NCBI RefSeq assembly: GCF_963676685.1
Contig: NC_092349.1
Coordinates: forward strand, 55,503,232-55,567,231
Direction: 5' to 3'
DNA: 64,000 nucleotides
DNA from: Mytilus edulis
Lineage: Eukaryota; Mollusca; Bivalvia; Mytilida; Mytilidae
In this document: positions 21,001 through 32,239 of the stretch, piece by piece
Numbering within the stretch: the stretch's first letter is position 1
Layout: each line of letters starts with the position of its first letter
Notes under the pieces: generated by a model
Database searches by the model: none
What the model saw: only the letters and a program-made list of their open reading frames with translations
Told to the model about the DNA's origin: nothing
Made by a program: the position numbers and the translations under genes

Positions 21001-21120
21001 CTATATTGATAGATCGTACAGATATAAAACGCCAACCGGAAGCTCAAAGGGAGACTGTGGCAGTTCCGGATGAGGATTATCCCATACTTGCTCACAACAT
21101 AAAACGAAATTAAGTGGCTC
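21001..21120 (-). CDS. Probable terminal exon, unrecognised
   Basis: On the minus strand a very good acceptor ('atgcctttgttctatcag') precedes exactly 40 codons in phase 0: EPLNFVLCCEQVWDNPHPEL, then PQSPFELPVGVLYLYDLSI and TAG. The frame stays open upstream of the acceptor but becomes AT-rich there. The Pro-rich, Cys- and Trp-containing sequence looks genuine. I cannot name the family, and no matching upstream exon was found in the window. Confidence 0.4.
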   Translation of the reverse strand, partial: EPLNFVLCCEQVWDNPHPELPQSPFELPVGVLYLYDLSI

Positions 21121-22194
21121 CTGATAGAACAAAGGCATATAAGTTAATGATATATGCATTTTGATAGGAAATTTACAATTCATTTCATAATTGAAAAATT
21201 CAATTATATATTCGTGTGATTGTTCTGAAATATGCAAGCTAGTAAGCATTTGAATAGAGTTTATTTAAAACAAAGGACACCTCTGAATTTCTGTATAAGA
21301 TGTACTTGGGTTTCAATATTTGTAACCGATTTAGATGCAATTTCTATTGTTCGAAGTTTGTAGGCTACTTTGAAGTATGACTGATGATACATGTAAACTA
21401 ACTCAGTGGTGAACAAATGGGTGTTATGAATTATGAGTACATGACAACGTTGGGTATAAATCTATGAGAAAACAATATTTCGGTGATTGTTTCTGAAACA
21501 ATTAACCTTCTTCAAGCATATTTGTGTCCAAATTTTAATTAGCGAATGTTATTACAATTTTGTGAGCACCCAAACCAAAAAAGGACTGTAAATCAATACG
21601 CTCAAGACAAAATTTCACAAAGGAATTGCTCATGATCATTTAGTTTGATATAACGTAAAGTTATCCCATCTCACATAATGGGTAACGTACAATATTTGAA
21701 TCAATTCAAACATTGCGTAACTGTCATGTTTTGAAATAAAATCATAATTGTATATTCATTGACGTCGTATTGACGTGAGGGTGACAACGTTTATTATTAC
21801 AACCACGAGTTATTAAAATCAATGTATATAACAAATTTTTATATAAAAGACCAACCAATGACTATCGATTTTTTTTATTATTGAAATACCGGATAAAAAT
21901 GTAAAGTACAAAGTCAAAGTATAAGTGTACATCTTAACATAATAGAGAAATACGTTAATAGTGATTCTCAAAAACATGAACATTTAAGTTGATATGCCAA
22001 AACCGTATACCATGTTCATTAATCATGTTATTGGAAGGTAAAGGAGGGACGAAAGACACCAGAGGGACAGTCAAACTCATACATCGAAAATAAACTGACA
22101 AAGCCATGGCTAAAGATAAAAAAGACAAACAAAAGTACACTTGACACAACATAGAAAACTAAAGATTAAGCAATTATATCAATTTATAAAAAAT
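21121..22194. other. Noncoding flank of duplication copy 1, with partial repeats
   Basis: 21640-21850 resembles 37830-38050 ('taaagttatcccat', 'tatattcattgacg', 'caaccacgagttat'), so part of the flank is also duplicated. 21885-22040 is a diverged copy of 22285-22430. 22040-22165 is a dispersed mussel repeat ('aaggagggacgaaag', 'acaaagccatggctaa'). No gene is seen. Confidence 0.5.
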
Positions 22195-22518
22195 GATCAA
22201 TAAATCGACTAATCATAGATACCAGGATTAAAGTTTTTTACGCCAGACGCGCGCCTTTAAAAGAGTCATCAGTGACTCTCGGAAAATTTAAAATACCAAA
22301 TAAAGTACGAAGTCAAAGGATAAATGTACATCTGAACATAATAGACAAATCCGTTAATAGTGGTTCACAAATCAAGAACATTTTATTTGGTATGACACAA
22401 CCGTATAAGATGCTCATTAATCATGTTGATAGTAACATTCTCCTAGTAATATTACAATATCACACATATGCATATTACTACAACATCATATAGTAGTTAT
22501 TATAAAGCACAACACATC

Positions 22519-22524
22519 TTTATT
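22519..22524 (-). promoter_or_regulatory. Poly(A) signal of nuclease gene copy 1
   Basis: AATAAA on the minus strand ('gtcaataaagatgtgttgtg'), about 315 bases downstream of the stop codon and followed by a GT-rich stretch as expected for a cleavage site. The same signal is kept in copies 2 and 3. Confidence 0.6.
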
Positions 22525-22838
22525 GACTAGATAACACAACTATCCAACAACAAACAGAATGCACGACAAGCAATAAAGAACCACAAATAATTACTAGTAA
22601 CCAATATAAACCCGTGAGATAGTACATCTGCTGTGAAAAATATTATAACCCTACTGCATTGATAAAAAACAAAAACAAAATAAAACAAAACACAACACAA
22701 CCATAGCTTACATAAATTTTTAATGAAACCACACGGGGTATATACAATTAGTATCTTGGATATTATTGAGTAAATAAAAAAACATATAACTATATCTAAA
22801 AGAACAAGTAAATATATGGACATATTTAATGGACATAT

Positions 22839-23837
22839 TTATCCAAACAGTCTATTATAAAGGTAACACGCTCCATTGTAAATATGTTTACATACACGAC
22901 TAAACAAAGAAGTCTTCTCTTTAATAAAGCGATCGTCGGTACTGGCAATCTCGTTAATAATATTGTCCGCTTTAGTCGGGTTGAACAGACAGTTTTTCAC
23001 TGTATTTCCATTTTGATCTTTATAATCTGCAAACAGTGTAGTTGAGGTGGTTGGTAAAAAATTCTGTATTGAGTAGATAAAAATTGAGGAGTTATTAACG
23101 TTTCCACCTACAAATCCTGCCGACCACCCCTCGTTACGGAGGGCGCCATTCGCACCAGAGGAATCACAGCATACGGCTGTCCAGTAGTGATCAGGTACAT
23201 TCACTCTTCCATTACTTATGAACCTATCATTGCTCGGTAGAACGCCTGTAATATAATAACGTCTTGCTCCTACAAAATTACAATACTTTTTTGATATGTC
23301 ATACAGAGTGTTTTCAAATTTGTTCCATATTCCTTTATTAAATGTAGGAACTTGAGGTGCGATATTGGTTAAAGAATTTGTCGTTTTTCTACTGTCTTCA
23401 GTTTCGCAATTGTATAGCTGTGGATTTAAATGTCCCCTATCATAACCGCTACGTGTGTAATCGACATTTACTGCTTGTCTAATCCCGAAAGTTGCTATAT
23501 TGTTGTTTGCCCTGCTAATGTGTACCATACTTGGATCATTTTTGTTGGCTAGTTGAGGCTCAACAAACCAACCATCATAGCGACTGCCGCACTTGTCAAA
23601 CGACAATGTGTATAAGCTATAGTATGGAATTCTGTTAGTTGTGTCATATTCAGTAGCGTAATAATATTGGTTTCCAAGTCGTTGACATATTTGAGTTGAA
23701 CCGACCAGTCCTTGTAATATTGGTGCAGTGTTCATATAGAAAAACTTATCTATACATTTTGCAAAATTTGGAGATACTTCTAGTTTTACAAAATTGAAAG
23801 ATAGGAAAATAACGACGGATTCCAATATCTTCATCAT
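22839..23837 (-). CDS. Secreted DNA/RNA non-specific endonuclease (ENDOD1-like), copy 1
   Basis: Intronless 332 aa ORF. The first ATG in frame gives MMKILESVVIFLSFNFVKLE, a typical signal peptide of about 20 residues; the frame extends upstream only through non-ATG codons. The catalytic motif DRGH is at residues 133-136 and the metal-binding Asn lies in NIAPQ at 158-162, both diagnostic of the His-Me finger (beta-beta-alpha-metal) DNA/RNA non-specific endonuclease family. Several conserved Cys fit an extracellular enzyme. The overall pattern (C-x-D-x-F near the N-terminus, YYSLYTL, GYDRGHL-P) is that of animal ENDOD1-like proteins. It would cleave extracellular nucleic acid in digestion or defence; that role is inferred. 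A 'ttttttttcag' 15 bases before the ATG may be a 5' UTR acceptor, and TATATAAA about 60 bases upstream may be a promoter element. Confidence 0.9.
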   Translation of the reverse strand: MMKILESVVIFLSFNFVKLEVSPNFAKCIDKFFYMNTAPILQGLVGSTQICQRLGNQYYYATEYDTTNRIPYYSLYTLSFDKCGSRYDGWFVEPQLANKNDPSMVHISRANNNIATFGIRQAVNVDYTRSGYDRGHLNPQLYNCETEDSRKTTNSLTNIAPQVPTFNKGIWNKFENTLYDISKKYCNFVGARRYYITGVLPSNDRFISNGRVNVPDHYWTAVCCDSSGANGALRNEGWSAGFVGGNVNNSSIFIYSIQNFLPTTSTTLFADYKDQNGNTVKNCLFNPTKADNIINEIASTDDRFIKEKTSLFSRVCKHIYNGACYLYNRLFG

Positions 23838-24200
23838 TGTGTGCAATATATCTGCCTGAAAAAAAAACTAATAAGAATATTTGATATTGTGAAACCGGAT
23901 ATATAAATAATGAATCAGTATCTGGTTATATTATTTAGTTCTTTAAGTCTTTCCACCTTTCTGTGTAAATACCTTTTGGTTTTGTTCGGATTATTGTCAT
24001 ATGCTATCGAACATTTGTTTTAATTTTGAAACTTATCCTGCTTAACTCTTTTCTTTGTAAGAGGTGCACCCCTCGTGTCATCGTTTCTCGTCAGTTACCA
24101 AAGTTATATCATTATAAAACCTTGGTCAGTTCTGACTGAAGTGATCCAGCGACATTTGACAGGTGTTATTTCCCCTTATTTCGTAAATCGCAAAGACCTG

Positions 24201-24324
24201 GCTGATATGCATAAAATCACTTAAGTTAAGATTTCGAATCGTGGTACTAATTTATCGTAGGACATGTAGAAAATTCCGTCCGTTCGGAACAAATCTTAAC
24301 TTAAGTAGTTTTATACATATCAGC
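24201..24324. repeat. Hairpin with 34 bp arms upstream of nuclease copy 1
   Basis: 'gctgatatgcataaaatcac' + 'ttaagttaagattt' is matched by its reverse complement at 24291-24324 across a 56 base loop. It sits in a ~300 bp block that copy 2 also has (arms 27579-27610 and 27667-27698, there almost perfect) and copy 3 lacks. Confidence 0.75.
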
Positions 24325-24596
24325 TGATACCAAGTCATTAAAAATCATTGGATATAACTCGGAATCTGATATCGAGGTCATATGTCAATATTATGTCATT
24401 ATGATTATGTTGTTTTCCATTCAATTAATGTGTTTGATATATTTGAACTTTTGATTTTGCCATTTGATAAGAGACTTTCCGTTTTGAATTTTCCTTGGAG
24501 TTCGGTATTTTTGTTATTTTACTTTTTGTTATCGCGTCTTTTGTGTCTATAAAGTATAAGTATAAATGGATGTTAAGGTTTTGGCAATGCTCATTT

Positions 24597-24656
24597 GATA
24601 CATTTAATTGAATCAATTATATGACTTCTTATAGGTGTTATTACCACTGAAATGTT
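24597..24656 (+). repeat. 60 bp repeat, single copy in unit 1
   Basis: 'gatacatttaattgaatcaa' to 'ttaccactgaaatgtt'. It is present once here, five times in unit 2 and three times in unit 3. Confidence 0.8.
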
Positions 24657-24660
24657 TTAA

Positions 24661-25048
24661 GGATGTTCGCTTCTCTTGTTTTTGAATATTTTGAAACATT
24701 TTCTGAATCCTCTGGTTTTATCCATGTAGTGCCATTTAAAAAAAAAATCCCCACTAACCCCTAGTTTTCTTTTCATAATTTTATTACACATAGTTTAAAA
24801 AGCCATATTTAAAAATCCTATAAAATCCTTGTTATTTTTTCATATTTTTTGAAAAAAGGGTGCTCATGTTAAATGTATGAAAAGTCTAGAGAGAATTATT
24901 TCCCGCCAGATTTCAATGGCTTATATCTCGAAAACAAGCACACTTACCCTTCATTTTTTCTTCTTTTTTAGTTCCTTTATATATATACTTTCAATTCCTA
25001 ACAGTCTTTTAAAAAGCTTGTTATTTTGAAACAGAGTAGCAAACATCC
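24661..25048. mobile_element. MITE flanked by TTAA (unit 1)
   Basis: TTAA is followed by GGATGTTCGCT and, 390 bp later, AGCAAACATCC is followed by TTAA: short inverted ends with a TTAA target, as for piggyBac-type elements. The interior has 'cccgccagatttcaatggc' and 'atctcgaaaacaagcacac' and no ORF. Other copies lie at 28271-28663, 42281-42671, 30044-30434 and 44052-44442; the last two belong to a diverged subfamily. Confidence 0.65.
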
Positions 25049-25439
25049 TTAATTTGAAATTAGAAAGAGTCTAATTATCTTACATTTTCAGAATCAGGGT
25101 AAAGTACGCTATATTATGACACCGACAGTGGAAGTATCTACTTATGGTCTATATTCCACAGAAAAGTACCTATATAAACCATATGGTTTTGAAGTCAATA
25201 TATAACACGATTTTCTACGCCGTAGGGAAATGTAACCTGCGCCATAAAAATGAAGGAATTAAATTGTGTGTCACAATATGTAATTGTGGTACGATTGTCA
25301 AATTATAGAAGAAGACCCATAGCACTACAATGGTCAAATGAAATTACGGTATGATGGGGTCAATTGGAATCTTATGCGACTGTCACACAAGTGAGAGATT
25401 TAGCTAGCTCTAAAATTATGTTGAATCCGCCTTGTCTAC

Positions 25440-25600
25440 ATACGGAAATGCCTGTACCAAGTCAGGAATATGACAGTTGTTTTCCATTCGTTTGATGTGG
25501 TTGAGCTTTTGATTTTGCCATTCGTTAATAGGCTTTCAGTTTTGAATTTTACTTGGAGTTCGATATTTTTGCCATTTTACTTTTTACACATAACGGCAAA
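25440..25600 (+). repeat. Dispersed mussel repeat ('gtaccaagtcagga' family)
   Basis: 'cctgtaccaagtcaggaata', 'gacagttgttttccattcg', 'ttttgattttgccattcg' and 'tttttgccattttactttt'. It is also present in units 2 (29195-29335) and 3 (43200-43345), and in a variant form upstream of each nuclease (24405-24540, 27785-27905, 41900-42030). Confidence 0.6.
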
Positions 25601-26322
25601 CAATCTCACCATTTTTTGTCCAATGGTTTCAGAGGAGCTGCATTAATAAGGTGACAATAATACAATACATCCAAAAAATAGTATAAGTCCCGCAAAGTAG
25701 TCAGACTAAAAGGACGGCATAATATAGTGATGATGGCAACCACTTCTACTAAGTATGATAGTTCATGTCTAAACGGTCTCAGAGGAGTTGAGTTGACAAG
25801 GTATAATTGTCACAACACTAAAACAAATGGTCAAAATCACAGATCTGTAGTACGAAAGGTCGAATAAAAATGACGGTTTACTATGATCAACTACACACGA
25901 GGCCGGTTGCGTCGACAGGGTAAAATTGGTTGACATTGAATTTTGAAACATATACCTTGAAGTTCAATTCTATTTTTACTTCCTAATCATTCCTACTCCA
26001 ACATTGTTTGACCGTAGGATATTTCATGTCTAAGAACAATATGGATCATGTGACCTACATCTAAAAAGCACGTGATCGATTCCCATGACACATCGGCACA
26101 TCAAACTATCTAGTTTTAACTATTGAGCTAATACGTTTCGGACGACGGGTTTTTAGAGGCGTATGTAAATAAACTCATCATAGACACCAGGACTAAATTT
26201 AGTATATACGCCAGACGTACACACTTGAAATCAGACATGTAGACATAGCGGACTCACTAATACTCTTTTCAAACATACATTAACAATAAAAAAAAATCAA
26301 TTTTATCCCCAGTACTGTTTTA

Positions 26323-26640
26323 GAAATCTATATTAATAAAATGAATTAAAATGAAATAAAAATGTTTTACAAAAATCAACAGGAACCCCTTATCAACTAA
26401 ACTAGAGGTGATTCCTAGTATTCCTGAAATGTAAGCTGTTCCCGTTCTACAACTATCATCCGTCGTATCACTCATTGGAAGTAAAATGTCTGTGATAGTC
26501 GAATTGGTTGATGTCTCAACCGGGAAAGTTGGTGTAATTATGGCAAAGACAAGTTCAACATAGCCGTATTCAACTGTGACACAGGTGTTACATAACGTAA
26601 ACCAAATCACCAACTTTATTGCGCACACCACTGCCTGCAA
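26323..26640 (-). CDS. Small putative secreted/membrane ORF in the duplication
   Basis: 105 codons from MQAVVCAIKLVIWFTLCNTC, a possible signal peptide, followed by a Thr/Ser-rich stretch (PVETSTNSTITDILLPMSD) and a hydrophobic C-terminus. In copy 3 (39640-39930) the same sequence has TGA at the Cys after CNT and several other changes. Either the frame is chance or it has been lost in one copy. No family is recognised. Confidence 0.2.
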
Positions 26641-27050
26641 ATGAGCTCTGCATAAAAAGTAATATGGAACAGTATGGCCAGCATAGGCAAACCACTGAGA
26701 GTATAGAATTAGTCAATTTATAAATGATCAATAAATCGACTAATCATAGATACCAGGATTTAAATTTTTTACGCCAGACGCGCGCCTTTAAAAGACTCAT
26801 CAGTGACTCTCTGAAAATTTAAAATACCAAATAAAGTACGAAATCAAAGGATAAATGTACATCTGAATATAATAGACAAATCCGTTAATAGTGGTTCACG
26901 AAATCAAGAACATTTTATTTGGTATGACACAACCGTATAAGATGCTTATTAATCATGTTGATAGTAACATTCTCCTAGTAATACAACAATATCACACATA
27001 TGCATATTACTACAACAGCATATAGTAGTTATTATAAAGCACAACACATC

Positions 27051-27056
27051 TTTATT
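27051..27056 (-). promoter_or_regulatory. Orphan poly(A) signal in copy 2
   Basis: AATAAA in the retained 3' UTR of the deleted nuclease gene; the same position and context as at 22519 and 40335. There is no coding sequence upstream of it. Confidence 0.55.
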
Positions 27057-27344
27057 GACTAGATAACACAACTATCCAACAACAAACAGAATGCACGACA
27101 AGCAGTAAAGAACCACAAATAATTACTAGTAACCAATATAAACCCGTGAGATAGCACATCTGCTGTGAAAAATATTATAACCGTACTGCAATGATAAAAA
27201 ACAAAAACAAAATAAAACAAAACACAATCATAGCTTACATATATTTTTAATGAAACCACAAGGGGTATATAAAATTAGTATCTTGGATATTATTGAGTAA
27301 ATAAAAATATATATAACTATATCTAAAAGAACAAGTAAATGTAT

Positions 27345-27370
27345 GGATATATTTAATGGTTTTGTTCGGA
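27345..27370. other. Deletion junction removing the nuclease gene
   Basis: Copy 2 reads 'atatttaatggttttgttcg'. Copy 3 has 'atatttaatgg' at 40632-40642 and 'ggttttgttcg' at 41788-41798. The missing 1147 bp holds the whole CDS plus the proximal promoter. Only GG is shared at the joint. Eight bases further on a second small change is seen (attattgtcat to attaagcat). Confidence 0.8.
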
Positions 27371-27970
27371 TTAAGCATATGATATCGAACATTTGTTTTA
27401 ATTTTGAAACTTATCCTGCTTAACTCTTTTCTTTGTAAGAGTTGAACCCCCTCGTGTCATCGTTTCTCGTCAGTTAGCAAAGTTATAGCATTATAATACC
27501 TTGGTCAGTTCTGACAGAAGCGATCCAGCGACATTTGATAGGTGTTATTTCCCCTTATTTCGTAAGTTGCAAAGACCTGGGCTGATATGCATAAAACCAC
27601 TTAAGTTAAGTCGTGGTACTAATTTATCGTAGGACATGTAGACAAATCCGTCCGTTCGGAACAAATCTTAACTTAAGTAGTTTTATGCATATCAGCCCTG
27701 ATACCAAGTCATTAAAAATCATTGGATAAAACTCGGAATCTGATACCGAGGTCATATGTCAATATTATGTCATTATGATTATGTTGTGTTCCATTCAAAT
27801 AATGTGTTTGATATGTTTGAACTTTTGATTTTGCAATTTGATATGAGACTTTCCGTTTTGAATTTTCCTTGGAGTTTGGTATTTTTGTTATTTTACTTTT
27901 TGTTACCGCGTCTCTTCTGTCTATAAAGTATAAGTATAAATGAATGTTAAGGTTTTGGCAATGCTCATTT

Positions 27971-28265
27971 GATACAGTTGAATCAATCATATGACTTCTT
28001 ATAGGTGTTATTACCACTGAAATGTTGATACATTTAGTTGAATCAATCATATGACATCTTATAGGTGTTATTACCACTGAAATGTTGATACATTTAGTTG
28101 AATCAATCATATGACTTCTTATAGGTGTTATTACCACTGAAATGTTGATACATTTAGTTGAATCAATCATATGACTTCTTATAGGTGTTATTACCACTGA
28201 AATGTTGATACATTTAGTTGAATCAATCATATGACTTCTTATAGGTGTTATTACCACTGAAATGT
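27971..28265 (+). repeat. 60 bp tandem repeat, five copies in unit 2
   Basis: Five near-identical copies of 'gatacatttagttgaatcaa' to 'ttaccactgaaatgtt'; the first lacks four bases. Because 60 is a multiple of three, the array stays open on the minus strand and gives a false 181-codon ORF with a 20-residue repeat. Confidence 0.9.
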
Positions 28266-28270
28266 TTTAA

Positions 28271-28663
28271 GGATGTTCGCTCCTCTTGTTTTGGAATATT
28301 TTGAAACATTTTCTGAATCCTCTGGTTTTATCCATGTAGTGCCATTTAAACAAAAAATCCCCGCTGACCTCTAGTTTTCTTTTCATAATTTTATTACACA
28401 TAGTTTAAAAAGCCATATTTAAAAATCTTATAAAATCTTTGTTATTTTTTTCATATTTTTTGAAAGAAAAAGGGTGCTAATGTTAAATATATGAAAAGTC
28501 TAGAGAGAATTATTTCCCTCCAAATTTCCATGGCTTATATCTCGAAAACAAGCACACGGACCCTTCATTTTTTGTTCTTTTTTAGTTCCTTTATTTATAT
28601 TCCTTGAATTCATAACAGTCTTTTAAAAAGCTTGTTTTTTTTTAAACAGAGTAGCAAACATCC
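28271..28663. mobile_element. MITE flanked by TTAA (unit 2)
   Basis: Same element and position as 24661-25048, with inverted ends GGATGTTCGCT / AGCAAACATCC and TTAA on both sides. It was therefore in the ancestral unit before duplication. Confidence 0.65.
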
Positions 28664-30043
28664 TTAATTTGAAAGTAATTTAATATATTTCAAACTGATG
28701 CATTACAAAAACCACATTGTCTTCTGATAATGAAAGGTGGACATGACCTTAAAATGGTTATCTAGACGTGATATTATGCAAACTGAAATTATTGTTTTCT
28801 ACACTTATTTTAAGAATAAATCTTTTAAAATATGCTATATTTTCAGAATCAGGGTAAAGTACGCTATATAATGACACCGACAGCGGAAGTATCTACTTAT
28901 GGTCTACATTCCACATACCTATAAACCATATGGTTTTGAAATCAATATAAAACAAGATTTTCTACGCCATAGGGAAATGTAACCTGCGCCATATAAATGA
29001 AGGAATTAAATTGTGTGTCACAATGTGTAATTGTGGTACGATTGTCAAATTATGGTAGAAGACCATAGCACTACAATGGTCAAATGAAATTACGGTATGA
29101 TGGGGTCAATTGGAATATTATGCGACTGTCACACAAGTGAGAGATTTAGCTAGTTCTAAAACTATGTTGAATCCGCCTTGTCTACATACGGAAATGCCTG
29201 TACCAAGTCAGGAGTATGACAGTTGTTTTCCATTCGTTTGATGTGGTTAAGCTTTTGATTTTGCCATTCGTTAATGGGCTTTCAGTTTTGAATTTTACTT
29301 GAAGTTCGGTATTTTTGTCATTTTACTTTTTACACATAATGGCGAACAATTTCAGCATTTTCTGTCCAATGGTTTCAAAGGAGCTGCATTAATAAGGTGA
29401 CAATAATACAATACATCCAAAACATAGTAAAAGTGCAATAAGTTCCGTAAAGTAGTCAGACCAAAATGACGGCATAATATAGTCAATTACTGATGATGGC
29501 AACCAATTCTACTAAGTATGAAAGCTTTATGTCAAAACGGTCTCAGAAGAGTTGAGTTTACAAGGTATAATTGTCACAACACTAAAAAAAAGTCAAAATC
29601 ACAGAGCTGCAGTACGAAAGGTCGAATAAAAATGACGGTTTACTATGATCAACTACACATGATGATAAAACTTGGAATAAGTTTTTAAAATGTTAGATGT
29701 TGAGTCCACACCAATGCATATCCAAAACAATCAGATATTGAGATTTTTACAGCTGTCGTTGGGAAATATTCCAATGTGATCTGACGTCTGACTATTCATT
29801 CTAAGACTTGTTTGTGCCGTGTGACCTACTCCATGATTGATCTAACGTCTGACGCCCCCCGTTCCAAGCAAGTCGTAATTTAAAACAGGCCGTCAGTCGT
29901 TAGAGTGATATCGGACAAAGTAGGAACTTCAGTTTATTCTCTTGAAAACCATCTAATTTTAAGTTTAAATGTTGAACAATCAGGAAATATTTTGATAGTA
30001 CTTCATTGATGTGAGTGTGAATCACATAATCTATGTAACTTAA

Positions 30044-30434
30044 GGATGTTCGCTTGTCATGTTTTGGAATTTTTGTCAGATTTTCGAAATCCTGTGGTTT
30101 TATCCATTTGAATTCCTTAAAAAATTTTGGCCATTGACCCCCATTTTTCTTTTTTTAAATCTTCTACATGTTTAATTATAAGCCATTTGTAAAGTCTTAT
30201 AACATTTTATTTAGTTTTTAATAGATGTTGAGAACTTTAACGTGTCAATGATAAAGCAATGAAAAATCAATAGAGAACATTTTCCCGCCAAAATTGCAAT
30301 GGATAATATCTCGAAAACAAGCACATTGACCTCTATAATTTTTTTTTGCTTTTTCGCTTCCTTAATTAATCCCTTATCAATATATACTAGTGTTATGGAA
30401 AGCTATTTATTTTGAAACTGAGTAGCGAACTTCC
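30044..30434. mobile_element. MITE flanked by TTAA, diverged subfamily (unit 2)
   Basis: TTAA-GGATGTTCGCT ... AGCGAACTTCC-TTAA. The interior keeps 'tcctgtggttttatccat', 'cccgccaaaattgcaatgg' and 'atatctcgaaaacaagcaca', but overall it is clearly diverged from the 28271 copy. The orthologous copy in unit 3 is 44052-44442. Confidence 0.65.
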
Positions 30435-30439
30435 TTAAA

Positions 30440-32239
30440 ATAAACAGGGAGAAAAGTTGTTATTTACATATTTTGTTTTGTGATACTTTGTCAAAACAAA
30501 TTAAGAACAATAATATTTTACAAAATCTAGCTATATTTTAACTTTATAAAAAATGAAATAGACTCTAATAACATAAATTGCAAATTGAACAAAATATATA
30601 ATTGAAACATTTAGAAGTACAAAAAAATGAATGAAGGATAAAATCAAAATAAAAGATGTTAGAGAAATACACAGAATGAAGAAAAAATTCACATGTTACA
30701 AAATTTCGGGGACTTGTTCCCAAATAGGCAGGTTTAAGGCTGATAATAGAAATATTCATTAAACAAAGAAATAAAACATATTTCATACCAAAAGTTGATC
30801 ATGAAATTGTTCAAGTATACTTTAAATTCAAGCGACGAAAAAAGAGGAAAAGGTTGTTTGGAAAAAGAAAAAGTTTGTATAAATACATTATACTCTGCAT
30901 CATACTTAACATCCAATAACATTATACAAGCTATCTAATGATTGCAGATGTCAATCTTAATAACAATGCTTGAACAAACATTTATACAAACAAAGCAAGC
31001 AAGCCAACCGAACCTTTAAACTACATGCATTAGGAAATTACTCTAAGAAAATCACAAGCATAAAAGCGAAATGATATGCAGCTCTGTCAATTTTGTAGAT
31101 ATTTGGTCTAACCATAACTATTAAAAAGTAATTATCATTGCGATCAAGTGAAACCAAAGCTGCTTTCCCGATGAAAACGCGACATTAAGAGCAAAGACAT
31201 ATCGGCCTACAGTTAAAATAATGTATCTGGGTACAAGAGTGACATGCCTTTCCTGTTCACTGTTATCCGGGGCTTTGCTTTTGCGCCAAAGGGTATTTTA
31301 TTTGTGCCGAAAAAAGAAACATTTCATTTGCGCCAATAATATAGATAAAAAGTATAAATAATCAATTTGTTCAAAAGAGACTTTTAATAATAACTTTAAA
31401 ACACAGTTTTTTGTTTGCATTATAAAATATATTCGTCAGAAATCAGTCATCCTAAAACAACAAATAAAGCACTATACATTAATAAGTTCTTAAAAAGAGA
31501 CTTTTGATAATAATGTTAAAACAAAGTTTCATTAAAATAACGGGATCATAAAACAAAAGTGTACTGGCACAAACTTGTAATCAACGGTCCGGATATACTC
31601 ATATCGGAACATTTCTCTGCTAAGGGGCATACTTTGTCCGTTCAAAATCCGGTTCAGTCTGTCAGTTTAGTTCAAAGCAAAATTCATATTCATCTGACAT
31701 GTAACATTGTGATTGTAAATATATTGTTTTTTTAAATCAGACTCCAAACCGTTCAGTCTAAGTGCTCATTAAATCGAAAATAAAAAGAAGAAAATTGCGT
31801 GCACGTGTTTAAAATTTTAATTTAAAACTTTAGAATTAATTTTTTTCTTTTAATTAATGTAAAAAAATAATGACTACCAAATAAGAAAATAATATGAGAA
31901 TAATTATTTTCTCCCTTTCATATACCATGTTTCTGCAAATGGTCATGTTTCTGAAATGGTATTGAAATAAGAAAGAAAATACTAAATTGGCTTACCTAAG
32001 ATTTACTATAGATGAAGTACGTGCGCATACTTTGGAATGAGGCGATTAAATTAAAAGCACAATCTCCTTTTATACATTAAACAATGGTCACATGACTAAA
32101 CTAAAAGATTAAATTACATATATGGTACGAATATTTATGTAGTTAAGATTTAAAAAAGAGTGCAGAGAAAACCATAGTTGGCTTCAGTGCATGATTTTCT
32201 TGGAAAGTTAATTTGTTTAAAGGTTAGGGGGGGGGGGAT
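30440..32239. other. Gene-free part of duplication copy 2
   Basis: AT-rich. Open frames here (for example around 30565-30922) are shared with copy 3 only because the DNA is duplicated. 'cttttgcgccaaa' / 'tttgtgccg' motifs (31270-31350) belong to a minor repeat. An 11 G tract lies at 32227-32237. Confidence 0.5.

Larger units (their letters stand above)
22195..25895. repeat. Segmental duplication, copy 1 (with nuclease gene)
   Basis: The unit contains a 3' flank (22195-22838), the nuclease gene, a 5' flank with a hairpin and one copy of a 60 bp repeat, a TTAA-flanked MITE, and a tail (25060-25895). It aligns with copy 2 (25896-33596) and copy 3 (39236-47680). It lacks the ~170 bp segment starting 'gtaatttaatatatttcaaa' that follows the MITE in the other two copies. 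At 25896 it passes directly into the first module of copy 2 ('gaggccggttgc'). Confidence 0.85.

Noticed and set aside
22527..22823. 98-codon hydrophobic ORF just downstream of nuclease copy 1
   Set aside because: It lies in the 3' UTR before the poly(A) signal and is frameshifted in copy 3. It is AT-rich chance sequence.
27712..28257. 181-codon ORF with a 20-residue repeat (minus strand)
   Set aside because: It results from five copies of a 60 bp noncoding repeat, which keeps any open frame open. The other units have one or three copies and no such ORF.
30565..30922. 73- and 62-codon ORFs identical in copy 3 (44573-44930)
   Set aside because: Identity follows from the near-identical segmental duplication. 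There is no signal or domain and the codon composition is that of random AT-rich DNA.
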